64,000 nt of DNA from Nematopogon swammerdamellus (GCA_946902875.1 OX336348.1:11185741-11249740); one strand, 5' to 3'. Numbered from the stretch's first letter, positions 11,242-22,290 are shown. Notes: generated from the letters alone by a model not told the origin. Translations and numbers: made by a program.

Positions 11242-11352
11242 CTCCAACGGTCAAGCGGTCACCCATCAAAGTATTGACCGCGCCAAGGTGTGCTTATGAT
11301 TACGACCGACAGTCGATCGATCGCACCACTGAGCTACCGAGGTTGATAAAAA
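11242..11352 (-). mobile_element. 5' part of a tRNA-derived SINE
   Basis: CCTCCAACGGTCAAGCGG, ACTGACCGCGC-like spacing and CACTGAGCTACCGAGG match, in reverse orientation, the head of the SINE at 19444-19828, including the A-box region (TAGCTCAGTGG). The 3' two-thirds is absent. Confidence 0.75.
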
Positions 11353-11419
11353 GAGTCTTGGCGCATCATCACTTTGACGCTTAGACCAATTTGTCTTTTT
11401 AAGAGTTTTAAGAGTTTTC

Positions 11420-12135
11420 ATCAATTTTTAGGGTTCCGTACCTCAAAGCAGGAAAAAACGGAATCCTTATAGTATCACTTTGTTCTCTGTCTGTCTGTCT
11501 GTCCGGCTGGCTGGCTGGCTGTCTGTCTGTTTGTCAAGACCTTTTTTCTCAGGAACGGTTAAAGGTATAAAGTTGAAATTAATATCAAATACGAAGGTCT
11601 ACGTTTCCTCGGAAGTGTAAAAAATTTAAGCTTCTAAGTCAACACAATCACTAGATACGGCCATTTAAGTCACATATGTTGCTATTGGCATATCAAATCA
11701 AAACCTGTAGAGTACTTCCTGTTAACCTAGAATCATGAAATTTGGTAAGAAGCAAGGTCTCACTAGTCACAGCACAAGAAATAATCCGAAAATTGTAAAC
11801 TTGTAGTTAAATGACATTAAAAAAAATTTTTTGTATTGTATGTCAAAGACCCTTTTTCTCAGGAACGGATCTAGATAACAAATTGAAATTAATAAAAAAT
11901 ACTAAGATTTACGATTTATTTAAGGTGTAGAAAATGCAAGCTTCTCAATCAACGCAATCAAAAGATACGGCCATCTATGTCAGATTTCATACTCTCAAAC
12001 TCACTCAAATCAAATCAAAACCTATAGAGTATTTCCCGTCAACCTAGAATCATAAAATTTGTTAAAGAAGCAAGGTCTCATAGCACAAGTAAAGGAAAAA
12101 ATCCTAAAATGTTAAACTTGTAGTTATATATTTGT
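11420..12135. repeat. Interspersed repeat with GGGTTCCGTA end and a 300-bp internal direct duplication
   Basis: TTTTTAGGGTTCCGTACC at 11427 is followed by a mirrored GGAATCCTTATAG and a CTGT/CTGG microsatellite. Then two diverged direct copies follow, about 11531-11820 and 11838-12130, each with CTTTTTTCTCAGGAACGG-type start, AAGCTTCT and GATACGGCCAT in the middle, and a CAAATCAAAACCT...AACTTGTAGTT end. Similar GGAACCCTAAAAA ends occur at 20160-20240 and 56700-56785, and one lies inside the 568-bp LTRs at 49535 and 53887. Confidence 0.7.
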
Positions 12136-12817
12136 AAGGAAACTATATTTCCTTAAGCGGCCGTAAGCCGCAACTTTTTTTTAATTGAAATCAAAATCGA
12201 CCAATTTTTCATCGCGAGAATTGAAGTAACCGGACATATGCGAAGCATAAAAAAAATCATCTGTATAGAGAAGGGTACATTACAAAAATCCTATCCAACA
12301 GAATTTTCAAAAATCTTCTAGAAACACAGAAAAAAAATAGCAAAGACTGCTTTACCCAAAAATCTTTTAATTGCGAGATCTCAGAATTTTGAGCGAGAAC
12401 TGTAAATTTTTTTTACATCATTGGAAAGATATATTAATCTACTAGAAATCGTATCTTGTAGTTTTTCGATAAAGCATTTACTTTCCGATAAATTTAAGGA
12501 AAACTGGGGAAAAAATCAAATTTTAAGCGCTCTCATTTGTGCGGTAGAAAGCGTGCTTAGCAATATTGACCCGTATCGCCGCATGCTAAAATCGGTTTAT
12601 ATTACTAGCTGCTACGGTAGTTCAGTCAGTCTGTTGGCAGAGGCCGACCAGAGCGGGTGTCTTCCGGCCGGACATATCCGCAAATTTGACACATTGCACA
12701 CGACAAGTCGCTCTTATACATTGTTTCGCACACTAATTTGAAAATAAAAATAATGGGTAACAAGAAGACTTACATGGGTTTTTAAATTACCGTGGTTGCT
12801 AGACATTATTTTTTTAT
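12136..12817. other. Noncoding, AT-rich stretch
   Basis: A 106-residue frame at 12421-12741 has no domain I recognise and lies in AT-rich repetitive-looking DNA with CTTCCGGCCGGACATATCCG near its end. I would not call it a gene. Confidence 0.35.
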
Positions 12818-12933
12818 TACAAAACAGCTTTACTCACGGTTGTTCCGAGCTATGTTGCTCGACGTTTCGGGCCAAGCGTATGGCCAAGCGAGCAACATAG
12901 ATCGGAACAACCGTGAGTAAAGCTGTTTTGTTA
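12818..12933. repeat. Foldback hairpin element, ~44-bp arms
   Basis: The left arm (12818-12860) starts ACAAAACAGCTTTACTCACG and the right arm (12890-12933) is its reverse complement, with very few mismatches. The loop of about 28 bp contains GTTTCGGGCCAAGCG. It looks like a minimal MITE or foldback unit. No coding sequence. Confidence 0.85.
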
Positions 12934-13104
12934 TAAAAAGAAGACTTACAAATTAAGAAATTAGAAATATTTATTTTTTCCCCTCCATCATTATATTATT
13001 TTTAAGGAAGACGTACACAAGAAAACGTAAGTGGAAAGTGAACTATCCTGGCTTGTTTAGGTAATTTTTTTTGTATAGGGCAATCAAAGAGTTTGTAGAC
13101 AATT

Positions 13105-13200
13105 TTGAACCGTGTGGGGCCGGTACCACTGCATCTCTCCCCTTGCATGTCGTAAAAGACGACTAAGGGATAAGGACAAGATGCCGTGCTAAAGGGCGAC
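13105..13200. repeat. Interspersed repeat fragment (CCGTGTGGGGCCGG type)
   Basis: CCGTGTGGGGCCGGTACC, then CACTGCATCTCTCCCC and TCGTAAAAGACGACTAAGG. The same string, in one orientation or the other, occurs at 19040-19105, 23135-23232 and 35985-36065, twice followed by AAGATGCCGTGCTAAAG. It is probably an end of a short retroelement, family unknown. Confidence 0.75.
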
Positions 13201-13699
13201 AGGATAGCCACCTCTCACCTTGGAACGGTCTTTCCACCGAGTCATGCAGCGGGTAGGTCTTCTTGCCTTACTTGCTGCTTGATAGTTACCTTGTCCGAAT
13301 ACTTTGCTAAACGTGGTGGTCGGTGTTGTGCTGTAATTTACAAGTGTACTTGCAGCACAACACCGATTACTCTGCTTACACCGATGCATATATGGAATCT
13401 TTACTATGGGAACATTTCGCGCTTTTTATGTTTGATTTCATTGCCGTACGCGAACGTGGTCGGCTGGGGTTACTTACGCTGAACTATTTAAGTTTTTGTG
13501 TGGAAGTACTCCAAAAAAAAAAACTTTTCGTGTGGTTTATAAAAAAAAATGTAAATACAATTTTTTTTTTTGCCCTAACAATACTCAAAAATGTACTATC
13601 GAAAATTTTGTTTTTATGTGGCTGTAAAAAGAACCCAAACCTATTTTTAATTTGCTAATAATACATAATAAACAATAAAAAACAAAAGAAAAAGAATTC

Positions 13700-13777
13700 G
13701 CAAAAGTGAGATTCGAACCCGCGTAACTGGATTGAAAAGCAAAGCATATACCATTCAGCCATTGAGCTTACGTTTGC
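13700..13777 (-). other. tRNA-like sequence (pseudo-tRNA or SINE head)
   Basis: The minus strand reads a TAAGCTCAATGG A-box-like stretch and a GGGTTCGAATCTC B-box spaced as in tRNA genes, bounded by GCAAA and TTTGC that could pair. D and anticodon stems do not fold well by eye, so a working tRNA is unlikely. It differs from the SINE family at 19444. Confidence 0.35.
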
Positions 13778-13799
13778 TAATTCGAATTTCGCCTTCAGT

Positions 13800-15000
13800 T
13801 TAATCGCAACCAAGAAGACGGCACGGGGATGACGGGATGCCGACGTCCGTCCGCGCTCCGTCCGCGTCCGCGTCGTCGCCTCCGTCTATCCACGCTCGCG
13901 CAGTATATGTTGCGGTGCACATAAATCACTCGCTGTTATTTTAATAAACAAGGTGAATCCGACCGTCGCGTCGTCGCCGCCCATGCTTTCTTAACATGGT
14001 GTAATATATATTATGTGTGATATAGAACACAAAAAAAAATTTATACACCGAAAAAGTGCACAATTAATACAAAATTTAGCAATTTATGCAAAAAAATGTT
14101 TTTTCGGAATACCTACTTTAAAGGAAATATTCTGAAAAGTACTCCCACCTGCATCCTTTGCTCCTATGTTCAGTCTGGGGTCCTTCAAACATAATGTGAA
14201 GGTGCGGCTGACATCGTATTCGCAGCTCCGTAAATATCTGAATGCCCGTGGGCGCCATCAGACTACACTTACGCGTTAGTCTAACGTGCGCCATATGTCG
14301 CGCTTCCCATAAAAAAAAGTTATTGACAAAGGACCATGGACAAAAATGTATGACGACTGGGTTTACCCACCAACAGAGATGAGAACTGTTATTATATTTT
14401 TTGCAGAATCCATGGGGTTATTTTGCTATAAATATATTTTTGTTTCTGTTTTACGACACATAAAATTTTTACTAATTCTAGGTACAAAAATTGCAAAAAA
14501 CTCGTTTACGCGCTAGAGAGCTAGCGCGTAAACGAAGCGTTGGATCTCAATGAAATATATACCAAAATGTTCTAGAAAATCCTTGGAGTGACATAGGATA
14601 GGTCAGTACTCAATCCTAATTACCAATTTGTATAAATCTGCTATAAATCATCACGTACATAGTGAATGCGTAAGTGCGAGCGAGCTAGACGTCCGTCAGT
14701 TAGTATATTTGCTCTGTCTGTCTCTCTCCTTCGTGCCGGTTACCGGCTAGGTGAAACGGGGCGCTGCGCGCCATCTGTGATCCAATTATTGTACTAATTG
14801 GTGGGCATTGAGCGGAGCGCGCGCGGCGCGGCGCCGCCCCCGCCACCACGCGCGGCGTGAGGAGCGGTGGGGGTGGGTTCGTACTTCTTCGTCGTGCACG
14901 CATCCATTCCATTCCATTCGTGAACGCTCCATTCACTTGGTTGCCGGCTTTCACTCTCTTTTCTACATCTCCTTCACATTTTCCATCCCGCGTGAACATA
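13800..15000. other. Noncoding stretch with one strong hairpin
   Basis: It contains CpG-rich DNA at 13820-13990, AT-rich DNA, a 15-bp perfect hairpin (14502-14535) and a GC-rich segment at 14815-14870. Short frames show no domains. Confidence 0.4.
14502..14535. repeat. Perfect 15-bp stem, 4-base loop hairpin
   Basis: TCGTTTACGCGCTAG, loop AGAG, then CTAGCGCGTAAACGA. The stem contains the overlapping GCGC and CTAG palindromes. It is not followed by a T-run, and no flanking gene suggests a role. Confidence 0.9.
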
Positions 15001-16122
15001 TTCCGGAATTATGATTGCCGGAAGTCCTCGACTACTATCGAGGATTGATCGTGACTCGTTGCCTGAGATTATGTACAACGGTACTGCCATACCATATACT
15101 AGGGTTGTCAAAAACCTGGGAATTCTTATGGATGATACGCTATCTTGGCAGGCTCAGGTCAATGAGGTCAGTCGAAAAGTCTATGCTGCGGTGCACTCCC
15201 TGAGGCAGCTGGAGAACCTTCTTCCGACCTCCACAAAGACAATTCTAGCACAATCGCTGCTTCTCCCCATCCTTGATTATGCGGATGTGTGTTGCCTGGA
15301 CGTTACTGAGGAACTCCTGGACAAACTTGAGCGTCTGCAAAACATGTGTATACGCTTCATTTTCGGTTTACGTAAGTACGACCATGTTTCACAATACCGC
15401 AGACGTCTCAAGTGGCTCCCAATCCGTCTCCGCAGAAATTCCCACATTCTTGGCCTTCTTTATTCTTGTATCAACAACCCTTCTGCTCCCGAGTACCTAT
15501 CTTTGCGTTTTCAGTTTTCGCGCATCTTCCCACGGTGTAACGCTTCGGTCAAGTGATGATAATATCTTAGCCATTTCCACTCACAAAACTGGATATTACA
15601 CAAACTCCTTTTCTGTGCACGCAGCTCGGCTGTGGAATCTACTACCTCACTGTATACGGCACTGCAAGTCGCTTCCGTTATTCAAAAAACACTTAAAGTT
15701 GTACTATCTCCGTCAGTGTGAAGTCAAAAGCTAAAAAATCCTTTAATTCTGAATGGACAAGTATGTATGTATATATTTAGGTATTATGTATTATATAAAT
15801 TGTAATTCATATGTATTTAATTTAATCTGTAAATAGTAATTTATGCGTTTAATTAACTAGTATGTACTTATATGTAGTGTATACTGTATATTATAGTATA
15901 TTATAGTTATTTTCATTATATTATATTTTACATTCCCACACTCAAGTCTTTTGCTACTACCTACTTATATCTCGCAACATACGACTCTCAAACATCCAAA
16001 GGTTGACTGGGAGAAATCCCTGTAAGGGATAAGTCCGCCTTTGCCCCTCATTATTGTTTGTTTATGTTAAATGTTTTTTGGAGCAATAAAGTATTTCTAT
16101 CTATCTATCTATCTATCTATCC
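15001..16122 (+). pseudogene. 5'-truncated Jockey-like LINE (end of reverse transcriptase, C-terminal domain, 3' tail)
   Basis: A first frame (15011-15556) starts inside the reverse transcriptase at the conserved VKNLGILMDDTLSW block and continues with thumb and C-terminal sequence (LPILDYADVCC, YRRRLKWLPIRLRRN). A frameshift near 15500 moves the reading to a frame ending at 15734, which holds the HAARLWNLLPHCIRH closing block of Jockey/CR1-type proteins and ends at TAA. The 3' untranslated region runs to an AATAAAG signal and a CTAT microsatellite tail ending at 16122, the usual LINE 3' end. 5' truncation at about 15001 is the standard result of incomplete target-primed reverse transcription. 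The copy is dead. Confidence 0.8.
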
Positions 16123-17650
16123 ATATTCCCCAGATATACGAATTCGTTCACTTGCTCCAGTCTCTCATTCCCAATCCTTACGTCGCATTCGGTCACCATT
16201 TCATTCCTTTCCAGTACCATTACTTTCGTCTTGTTTACATTCACTTTCATTCCCTTCCTTTTAAATGCTTCAACCATAACAGTTACCATGTCCTGCAACT
16301 CGCCCACCGACGACGCAAGTATCACTTGATCGTCGGCGTACAAGAGGCTGTAGCGTGCTAAAATGCGCTACTGGTTTATCGTGAAATAATGATTTCGGTG
16401 TCGCCAACGCTTGAACAGACCCCTGATTCGGCATACCACCAGGAAGTGGTCTGTTCCAACATTGGCTCCACGATGAACCCTTGTGTCTACAACATTGCCT
16501 CCTTAATCTTTCGTCAACTATCACAAAATCTATCATACTTCTTTCTTCCTGTCTCTGCCAAGTATACATATGAATCTTTTTGTGGTCAAACATTGTGTTT
16601 GTCACAAAAAGATTCTTTTCCAGGCACACCTCGAGCAAACTAACACCATTCTCGTTTTTTCGTTCGTCACCAAACTTTCCAAGTACAGACTCATAGCCAT
16701 CCCTTTTCACGCCAACCCATCCATTAAAGTCTCCCATCATTAACACTCTCTCATTCCCCTCACATGCATTAAGTATTTCTCTCACACTCTCCCAGAACTC
16801 GTCGCGGTCCTTGATGGGCTTGAACATGTCCGGGGCATACACTACCAAGACGTACAAGCGGACCAAACCCACCTTAATTCGGACCCATAGAGTCTTGGGC
16901 TCACACATTCGTAATCTATCATGCATTGAGCCATTCGGTCAGAGAGGACAACTCCTACACCTTGGAAAGCCCTTTCATTCTGTGGTACACCAGACCACAG
17001 GGCTGTGAAAGTACCGTGCGTGGACCTGTCCATCCCCTTCCTCTTGGTCTCGCTCACAGCCAGCACATCAATCTGCCTCGCATTCGTCAACTCATACACT
17101 TCATCCTCCTTATCTTTCATTCCTCCACAAACATTCAATGTGGCAAAGCGGCTTTCCGTTGCCCACTTTTCGCCCCCTCGTGAAACGCGACGTGACGAGT
17201 GGCGAGCTGCATCGCCGCCATTTATAGGATTTGTGATGTTAAATTCCATTATTCGTCCCACGAGTAGCTAGGGAAGTAAACTGTCAACCCTGGCAGAGCC
17301 CCGCTTGCCAGGGTAAGGCTATTAGAGCCTGGGGGCGCCAAACCCCAGGATTTTATTTGGCACGCTCGAGACTAGACTCGCCTCTAGCCACGCATCCGTC
17401 GGCACGGCAACCTTGGATTGGCGTAAAAGGGGCAGGTAAGGGAAGTGGAAATGGGACGGGATAGTAGCGGACTAGGTGTGGATAAAAGGAAGAAAGGATG
17501 CCATTGTCACGGAGAGGTAATGGGAGTGTGACAATAGTAGCTGGAGGTGTCCGGGGCCTGGGAGGTGGCTGGGTTATCGGTTTAATTAATCCGATGAATC
17601 CCTCTGATTTGCCTGAAGATTTCTTGATTCTTTAGCTCTTTGCATTCGGG
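16123..17650 (-). pseudogene. Internally deleted RTE-like LINE
   Basis: On the minus strand the 5' untranslated region lies at 17262-17650. An endonuclease domain of the APE type follows in 17261-16590: the TLNVCGG block, then QIDVLAVSETKRKG with the catalytic glutamate context, MMGDFNGWVG, and the SMIDFVIVDERL block, split between two frames by a shift near 16850-16900. After about 16560 the reading is lost. A short reverse-transcriptase piece with YADD reappears at 16343-16113 (LQDMVTVMVEAFKRKGMKV and FVYLGN). Most of the palm and the C-terminus are gone. It abuts the CTAT tail of the preceding LINE, so the two 3' ends meet. RTE assignment rests on the endonuclease and YADD-downstream pattern. 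Confidence 0.75.
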
Positions 17651-17817
17651 GCCTGAATATTTATTTTTGACACATTGCTGTGTGGAATCGTTACGAACCA
17701 AACCCAGCTATAAGTGTTGATAGTTAAGGTCGCGGAAAGTTATTATCTGTTCGATTCGCACTCTAGAGGTCCCAAAGGTCTCGTGGCTGGCGAGCGCGGT
17801 ACGGTTATGTGTTTCGA
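17651..17817. other. Short noncoding spacer
   Basis: Nothing recognisable between the RTE 5' end and the Harbinger-like terminus. Confidence 0.35.
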
Positions 17818-18472
17818 TAAGGGCCTGTCACATGCAGCGAGTAATCGCTGCGAGTTCGCTCGCAGCGAGTGAAATCGCTGTGTGCGACAACCTACTCGCG
17901 GCGACTACAATCCACTCGCTGCGAGTAAAAAAGCTGCGAGTAGAATTGAACATGTTCAATTATACTCGCGGCGAGTGTGCTACTCGCCGCTAATGAAACC
18001 TACGCGCGAGTCGTGGGACAAGGCACTCGCTGCTAGTCGCCATTTGCGCACCGTGCCGCTCCCGTCGTGACGTGTCGTCGTGTCGTGCGTGCGTGCGCAC
18101 GACACGCATTTGTTTGAGGCTACTGCCACTCCCAATATAGTTGAGTGTTATCTCCAATTTAGTTCTGCATGTAATGGCGTTTCTCATAACTGTGTCTTGT
18201 TTTTTTATTTCTGGACTTATTAGTTCAAGTAATTCCTCAAACTTATCTTTGGTTATGCGTAGAATATTTTTGTAATCTACTGGTTCTTCGGCTGCTAATT
18301 CTTTCATTAGAGTATTGGAAGCTCCATATTTATCTCTTCGTTCAATCCACTTACGAACCCATTTCGTTCTCTTCTTGCGATTGAACTTTTTCAGCGTTTG
18401 CTGCGCTAATTCCGCGCAAGCTAAACGCATCAATTCTCTGAGACGTGCGCGACGACGTTCGACGGAAGACAT
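17818..18472 (-). mobile_element. Truncated PIF/Harbinger-type DNA transposon
   Basis: TAA followed by GGGCCTGTCACATGC at 17818-17835 looks like a PIF/Harbinger terminal inverted repeat with its 3-bp target. Directly inside are many CTCGCTGCGAGT-like palindromes (17835-18020), which resemble subterminal transposase-binding sites. The transposase frame on the minus strand begins at 18472 and runs into this terminus. I could not find the matching right terminus between 18473 and 18895, so the right end is lost or diverged. Superfamily is inferred from terminus plus protein; the terminus alone would not suffice. Confidence 0.5.
17990..18472 (-). pseudogene. HARBI1-like nuclease, N-terminal part only
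   Basis: 160 codons on the minus strand. Residues 1-110 show a basic start (ERRRARLRELMRL), RKKRTKWVRKWIERRDKYGA, then FEELLELISPEIKKQDT and a CRTKLEITLNYIGSGSSLK block. This matches the N-terminal region of PIF/Harbinger transposases and their domesticated relative HARBI1, just before the DDE nuclease. From about residue 118 the reading enters the subterminal repeats and loses all similarity, so the catalytic DDE domain is absent. The ATG at 18472 is the natural start because similarity begins within 20 residues. A family member of normal length would be about 350-400 residues. Confidence 0.6.
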
Positions 18473-18894
18473 TTTCCCGCGGTTTAAGCCAATCGACTGT
18501 AGAAACTCGCGCGGCGCACGCGAGTATGTATATCGCGAGAAGAAGCTTGCCCAATCACGATAACATTAAAAAAATCCAATCGGCAGTTACATTTTACAAG
18601 GTTCCCTGTAAAAGTAAGTATTATCTAAGTCGTGATTCAGTGTATTTTTTTTAAAACATCTTACACTCGCCTGTTGCGTATTAAATCCATCTTTAAGTAA
18701 GCTAACTATTTTGAATGATTTTAGGAGATGTGTTGGCGGAACATGACAAAATAAAACATATGACGACTAAAAAATGAATCTTAGGCCCAATTGCGGGAAG
18801 GATGTTTAGCCTCTGGTTGTCCGGAGATCGGGATTATTGTTATCTCAGGAATTGTCGATAAAATTCTTGTCGATCGATGTTTTAAAAATGTATG
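18473..18894. other. Noncoding spacer
   Basis: AT-rich sequence with no domain, no tandem structure and no partner elsewhere in the window. Confidence 0.35.
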
Positions 18895-19112
18895 ATATTG
18901 TTGTTGTTGTTTTGGTTTGGGGTTGGCTCTAGGCCTGCAAACTAATCCCGCTTGGTTGGGGACCTTCGTGCAAAACCCCGCAGTCTCCAGCTACCCCAGC
19001 CAGCCTATGTCTTCCATGAAAGCCACAAGTCGACCGGGGTGTCTGCAGGCCGCTTATCCCTTAGTCGCCTTTTACGACATGCACGGGGAGAGATGCAGTG
19101 GGACTATTGTAA
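18895..19112 (-). mobile_element. Short retroelement fragment with GTT/CAA tail
   Basis: In minus orientation it starts with CACTGCATCTCTCCCCG and TCGTAAAAGGCGACTAAGG, passes GGGTTTTGCACGAAGG and ends in a CAA microsatellite (GTT run at 18900-18912 on plus). The simple-repeat tail suggests a non-LTR or SINE 3' end. The head is shared with 13105, 23135 and 35985. Confidence 0.6.
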
Positions 19113-19443
19113 GCTCCTCTAGCCTCCACTATCAACCTCTATCTCTACAGGATAATGTATGATATTATTCCAACTTCATCATTTCATATAATTTTCACTT
19201 CATGTAGTCTTCACTTGGTATATATAATATACACTTGATATAGCAAATTTTGATATAAGAAATATTAACTTTCTTTAATTTTCATTTGGAATAATTTTGC
19301 ATTACATAATATGTATTTTATTTCGCATCCTAGTTTTCCCATTTCTTCCGGTATTTTATTGTAAAATCTTTGCAATTAGTACTTTAAAATCTCTAAAATA
19401 TGTACTATACCCACTCCTGATTTGTTGTAATCTACATAATTTT

Positions 19444-19828
19444 GTCAGCCTTGGTAGCTCAGTGGGGCGGTCGGTCGACTGTCGTTCGTATCATAAGTAA
19501 GCCTGGGCGCGGTCAGTGGATGGCTGGGTGACAGCTCGACCCTTGGACGCTAACCGTGGTTCGGATTCCACGTAAAACAGTAGATCCCTTCCCTTCTTAC
19601 CTTACTAGGTGGTACGGTTTAACCCGTCTGGGTTGGTACAACCTCACTGAATGAAAGATTCGTTGAAACGGCTATTTAAATACTTCGTATTTTTAGTCCA
19701 GTTCAGTGTAGCCGGCGCAACCGAAGGGAAGCACTGACATGGCACCTAGTTCCCCAAGGTGTTATGGGCTGACATCACGGATGTAGTAAGTGACGTAGCC
19801 AACCGTGTCAGTTCCCATAAAGAAATAT
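19444..19828 (+). mobile_element. Full-length tRNA-derived SINE
   Basis: The 5' head contains a polymerase III A box (TTGGTAGCTCAGTGG, 19450-19464) and B box (GGTTCGGATTCC, 19558-19569), with tRNA-like context. The body carries CCCTTCCCTTCTTACC, GGGTTGGTACAACC, GAAACGGCTATTTAAA, AGGGAAGCACTGACATGG and GGGCTGACATCACGG, ending at GTCAGTTCCCATAAAG. A full-length minus copy lies at 35582-35974; partial copies are at 9785, 11242, 27940, 37911, 40146 and 56397. A SINE depends on a partner LINE for mobility. Confidence 0.88.
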
Positions 19829-20409
19829 ATTTATGTAAAATGATAGTGTATGTACGTACATTATGTTTAATTAGTGTTATACGTGTGGTATTGACTGGTC
19901 GGAGCGTGTGATCTGGCCCCTATGGCTCAATCACTCATGCAGAATAACATAAATAAAAACCATTATCATATCAATAAATAATATCACTGCTTACGTATAC
20001 CACAATGTGTATATGTTACTTAGTAGTAATTTACAATAAAGTAGTGTTTTAATATTGACGAAAACTAATGAGTATTGAAAAAGAGCAATTTTCGACGTTA
20101 ATGTAAAAAAAATATACAATATACAGGTATTACAAGGTATGTATGTTGAAGTCCCGCGACGGACGGACTGACAGACAGACGGACAGAAACCAAAGCGATC
20201 TCATAAGGGTCCCTTTTTCGCAATTTTGCGACGGGACCCTAAAAATTAATGTTTCGTGTACCTATGTCTCTTGTCACCGAATTTCGATATGGCTATATAG
20301 GGTGTTACGATGACCATGTCATTAACTTTGGGAGGGTTACATAGACACTCAAATAAACAGGTTACGCAAAAAAAAAATGTTTTTAGCATTACTTTTCGAG
20401 AAATTTAAC
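19829..20409. other. AT-rich stretch with an ACCCTAAAAA-type repeat end
   Basis: 20150-20242 holds CCGCGACGGACGGACTG, a GACAGACGG microsatellite and CGGGACCCTAAAAATT, the mirror of the repeat type at 11427. No genes seen. Confidence 0.55.
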
Positions 20410-20735
20410 AAAACATGTTTGTTACCTAAATATTATCAGATCAACCTGTGTACCATTAGCAGTAGGTAACTTGCAGTGTACGGACGGGATCAATGACCGT
20501 ACTATGTTCAAACAGCTGTTTGTTGTAGGTAAGTCACAACTCACAAGGTCACTAGATCTGTGTGTAACAGTAGGTAAGTCGCATTGTACGGGGTCAATGA
20601 CCGTGTTGAAACACAGAACAGCTGTTTGTTGTAAGTAAGTCACAACTCACAAGGTCACTAGATCTGTGTGTAACAGTAGGAAAGTCGCATTGTACGGGGT
20701 CAATGACCGTGTTGAAACACAGAACAGCTGTACGT
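20410..20735. repeat. 106-bp tandem repeat joined to the end of a LINE frame
   Basis: CTGTTTGTTGTAGGTAAG or its variants recur at 20516, 20622 and (start only) 20728, with GTCACAACTCACAAGG, GATCTGTGTGTAACAG and GGGTCAATGACCGTG in each unit; a diverged unit begins near 20410. The repeat cuts the LINE coding sequence at 20735, so it probably arose after or during truncation. Confidence 0.85.
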
Positions 20736-22290
20736 ACGCATAGTAAGACTGTCTCAAAGCCTCCGGACTGATCAAGCGGCGTAACTCTCTTAGTGCGTAA
20801 ATACCTCTAGCCATCTTGTCACATAGTTTGTCTATGTGACTTTTCCAACTTAGAGTTGGGTCAATATAGAACCCTAAAAATCGTATACATGACTGGGAGC
20901 CAATAGAGCCGGATGAATTCGAAATAGAGAGCTCACGGGGACCACAGTTTCGTCCGGAAAATACCATATAGTTGGTCTTCGATGTATTTAGTATCAGTCC
21001 GTTCGCAGCAAACCATTCCGATATTTTTCCTACTACTATATTTAATTTTATTTCCAGTTCATGCATGGATTCAGCAAAGACTATTATACTAGTGTCATCG
21101 GCAAAAAGTATTAAAACACCATCTATTTTAATCAAGGCTAAGTCATTAATAAATACTAAAAATAATGTATTACCTAATGCAGAACCCTGTGGAATACCCA
21201 TTTTAATTTTACCTGGCTCGGAACTTTTTTTGTTTCCTTTTAAAGTGACCTCAGTGACCTGTCTTCGATCTGTTAAAAATGACTTTAGCAATTCATGTGG
21301 TTTATCACTTACCCCATATTTTTCCAATTTGTGCAAGAGGAGGTTGTGGTCTACGACATCGAATGCTTTCGACAAGTCGCAGAATATACCTGCAACCTTG
21401 TTCCTCTTGTCTATACCTTTTATTATCTCTCCTACTAGCTTCATGCCAGCTGATTTTGTGGAGTGATCTTTACGGTATGCGTATTGGTTGGGAGAAAGAA
21501 GTTTATTATCCTCAAGATGCTTAATTACAGAGTCAGATATAACAGATTCTATGATTTTAGATAGTGCTGGCACTAAACTTATAGGTCTATAGTTATTTGG
21601 GTCAGCTCTTTCGCCGGCTCCTTTATAAATGGGACATACTCGGGTCTGTTTTAGTACATTAGGATAGGTACCCTCTTCAAACATTTGGTTAACCAATACT
21701 GATATGTATGGCGACAAACTATTTGAACATTTGGCAATCAACTCTCCCGACAACTCAAAAATATCAAGACTGCTTTTTTTAGATAATTTGTCACGTATTA
21801 ATTTTGAAATTTTTTCAGGTGTGACATAGGGTAGGCAAAAGGTTTGGTCGGCATCAAGACTGGGAATGTCTACCATTAGGGACAATGCTTTGCTTGGAGA
21901 AGCTGGATTCAGGGCTGTTAGCTTACTTCCGATATTCAGGAAGTGCATGTTCATACATTCAGGAATGTTTTCAATAGGAACATCATCTCCATCTGAGGTT
22001 ATAAGCTTATGAATACCATCTTCCCTGCACTGCCCTCTGTTGGTTTCATCTTTAATCACTCGCCATATCTCTTTTTTAGGATTATTACTATTCATAATCC
22101 TTGACTCGATGCAATCTCTACGACTTTGCCAAGACATTATATCTATAGCTGTCTTGTACTTCTCAATACATTTTTTTAAAACGTCGCTATCAGGGAATTG
22201 TTTTTTCATTTCAAATGTGTGACAGAGTTTTGTCTTTAGTGATAATATGTCGTCATTCATCCAGTATTCGTTTTTCTTATTTCTACTGTT
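20736..22290 (-). pseudogene. Jockey/CR1-group LINE reverse transcriptase, both ends lost
   Basis: The open minus-strand frame (22260 to 20736 within the LINE) is about 510 codons without a stop. Residues 1-130 are the linker between endonuclease and reverse transcriptase. Reverse transcriptase follows, with NYRPISLV at 223-230, DLSKAFDVVDH at 295-305, MGIPQGSALG at 354-363 and the catalytic FADDT at 386-390, then the thumb with FLGFYIDPTLSW. The catalytic aspartates are present. The endonuclease half is missing (in-frame codons extend slightly upstream of 22260) and the C-terminal domain is cut by the 106-bp array. Despite the long open frame this is not a complete LINE; its openness suggests fairly recent loss. 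Clade within the Jockey superfamily is not settled. Confidence 0.8.

Noticed and set aside
19444..19570. A real tRNA gene
   Set aside because: Both polymerase III boxes are present, but the sequence continues into a shared body found in several copies, so it is a SINE head.
20972..21466. 164-codon plus-strand frame
   Set aside because: It lies exactly antisense to the LINE reverse transcriptase and has no domain.
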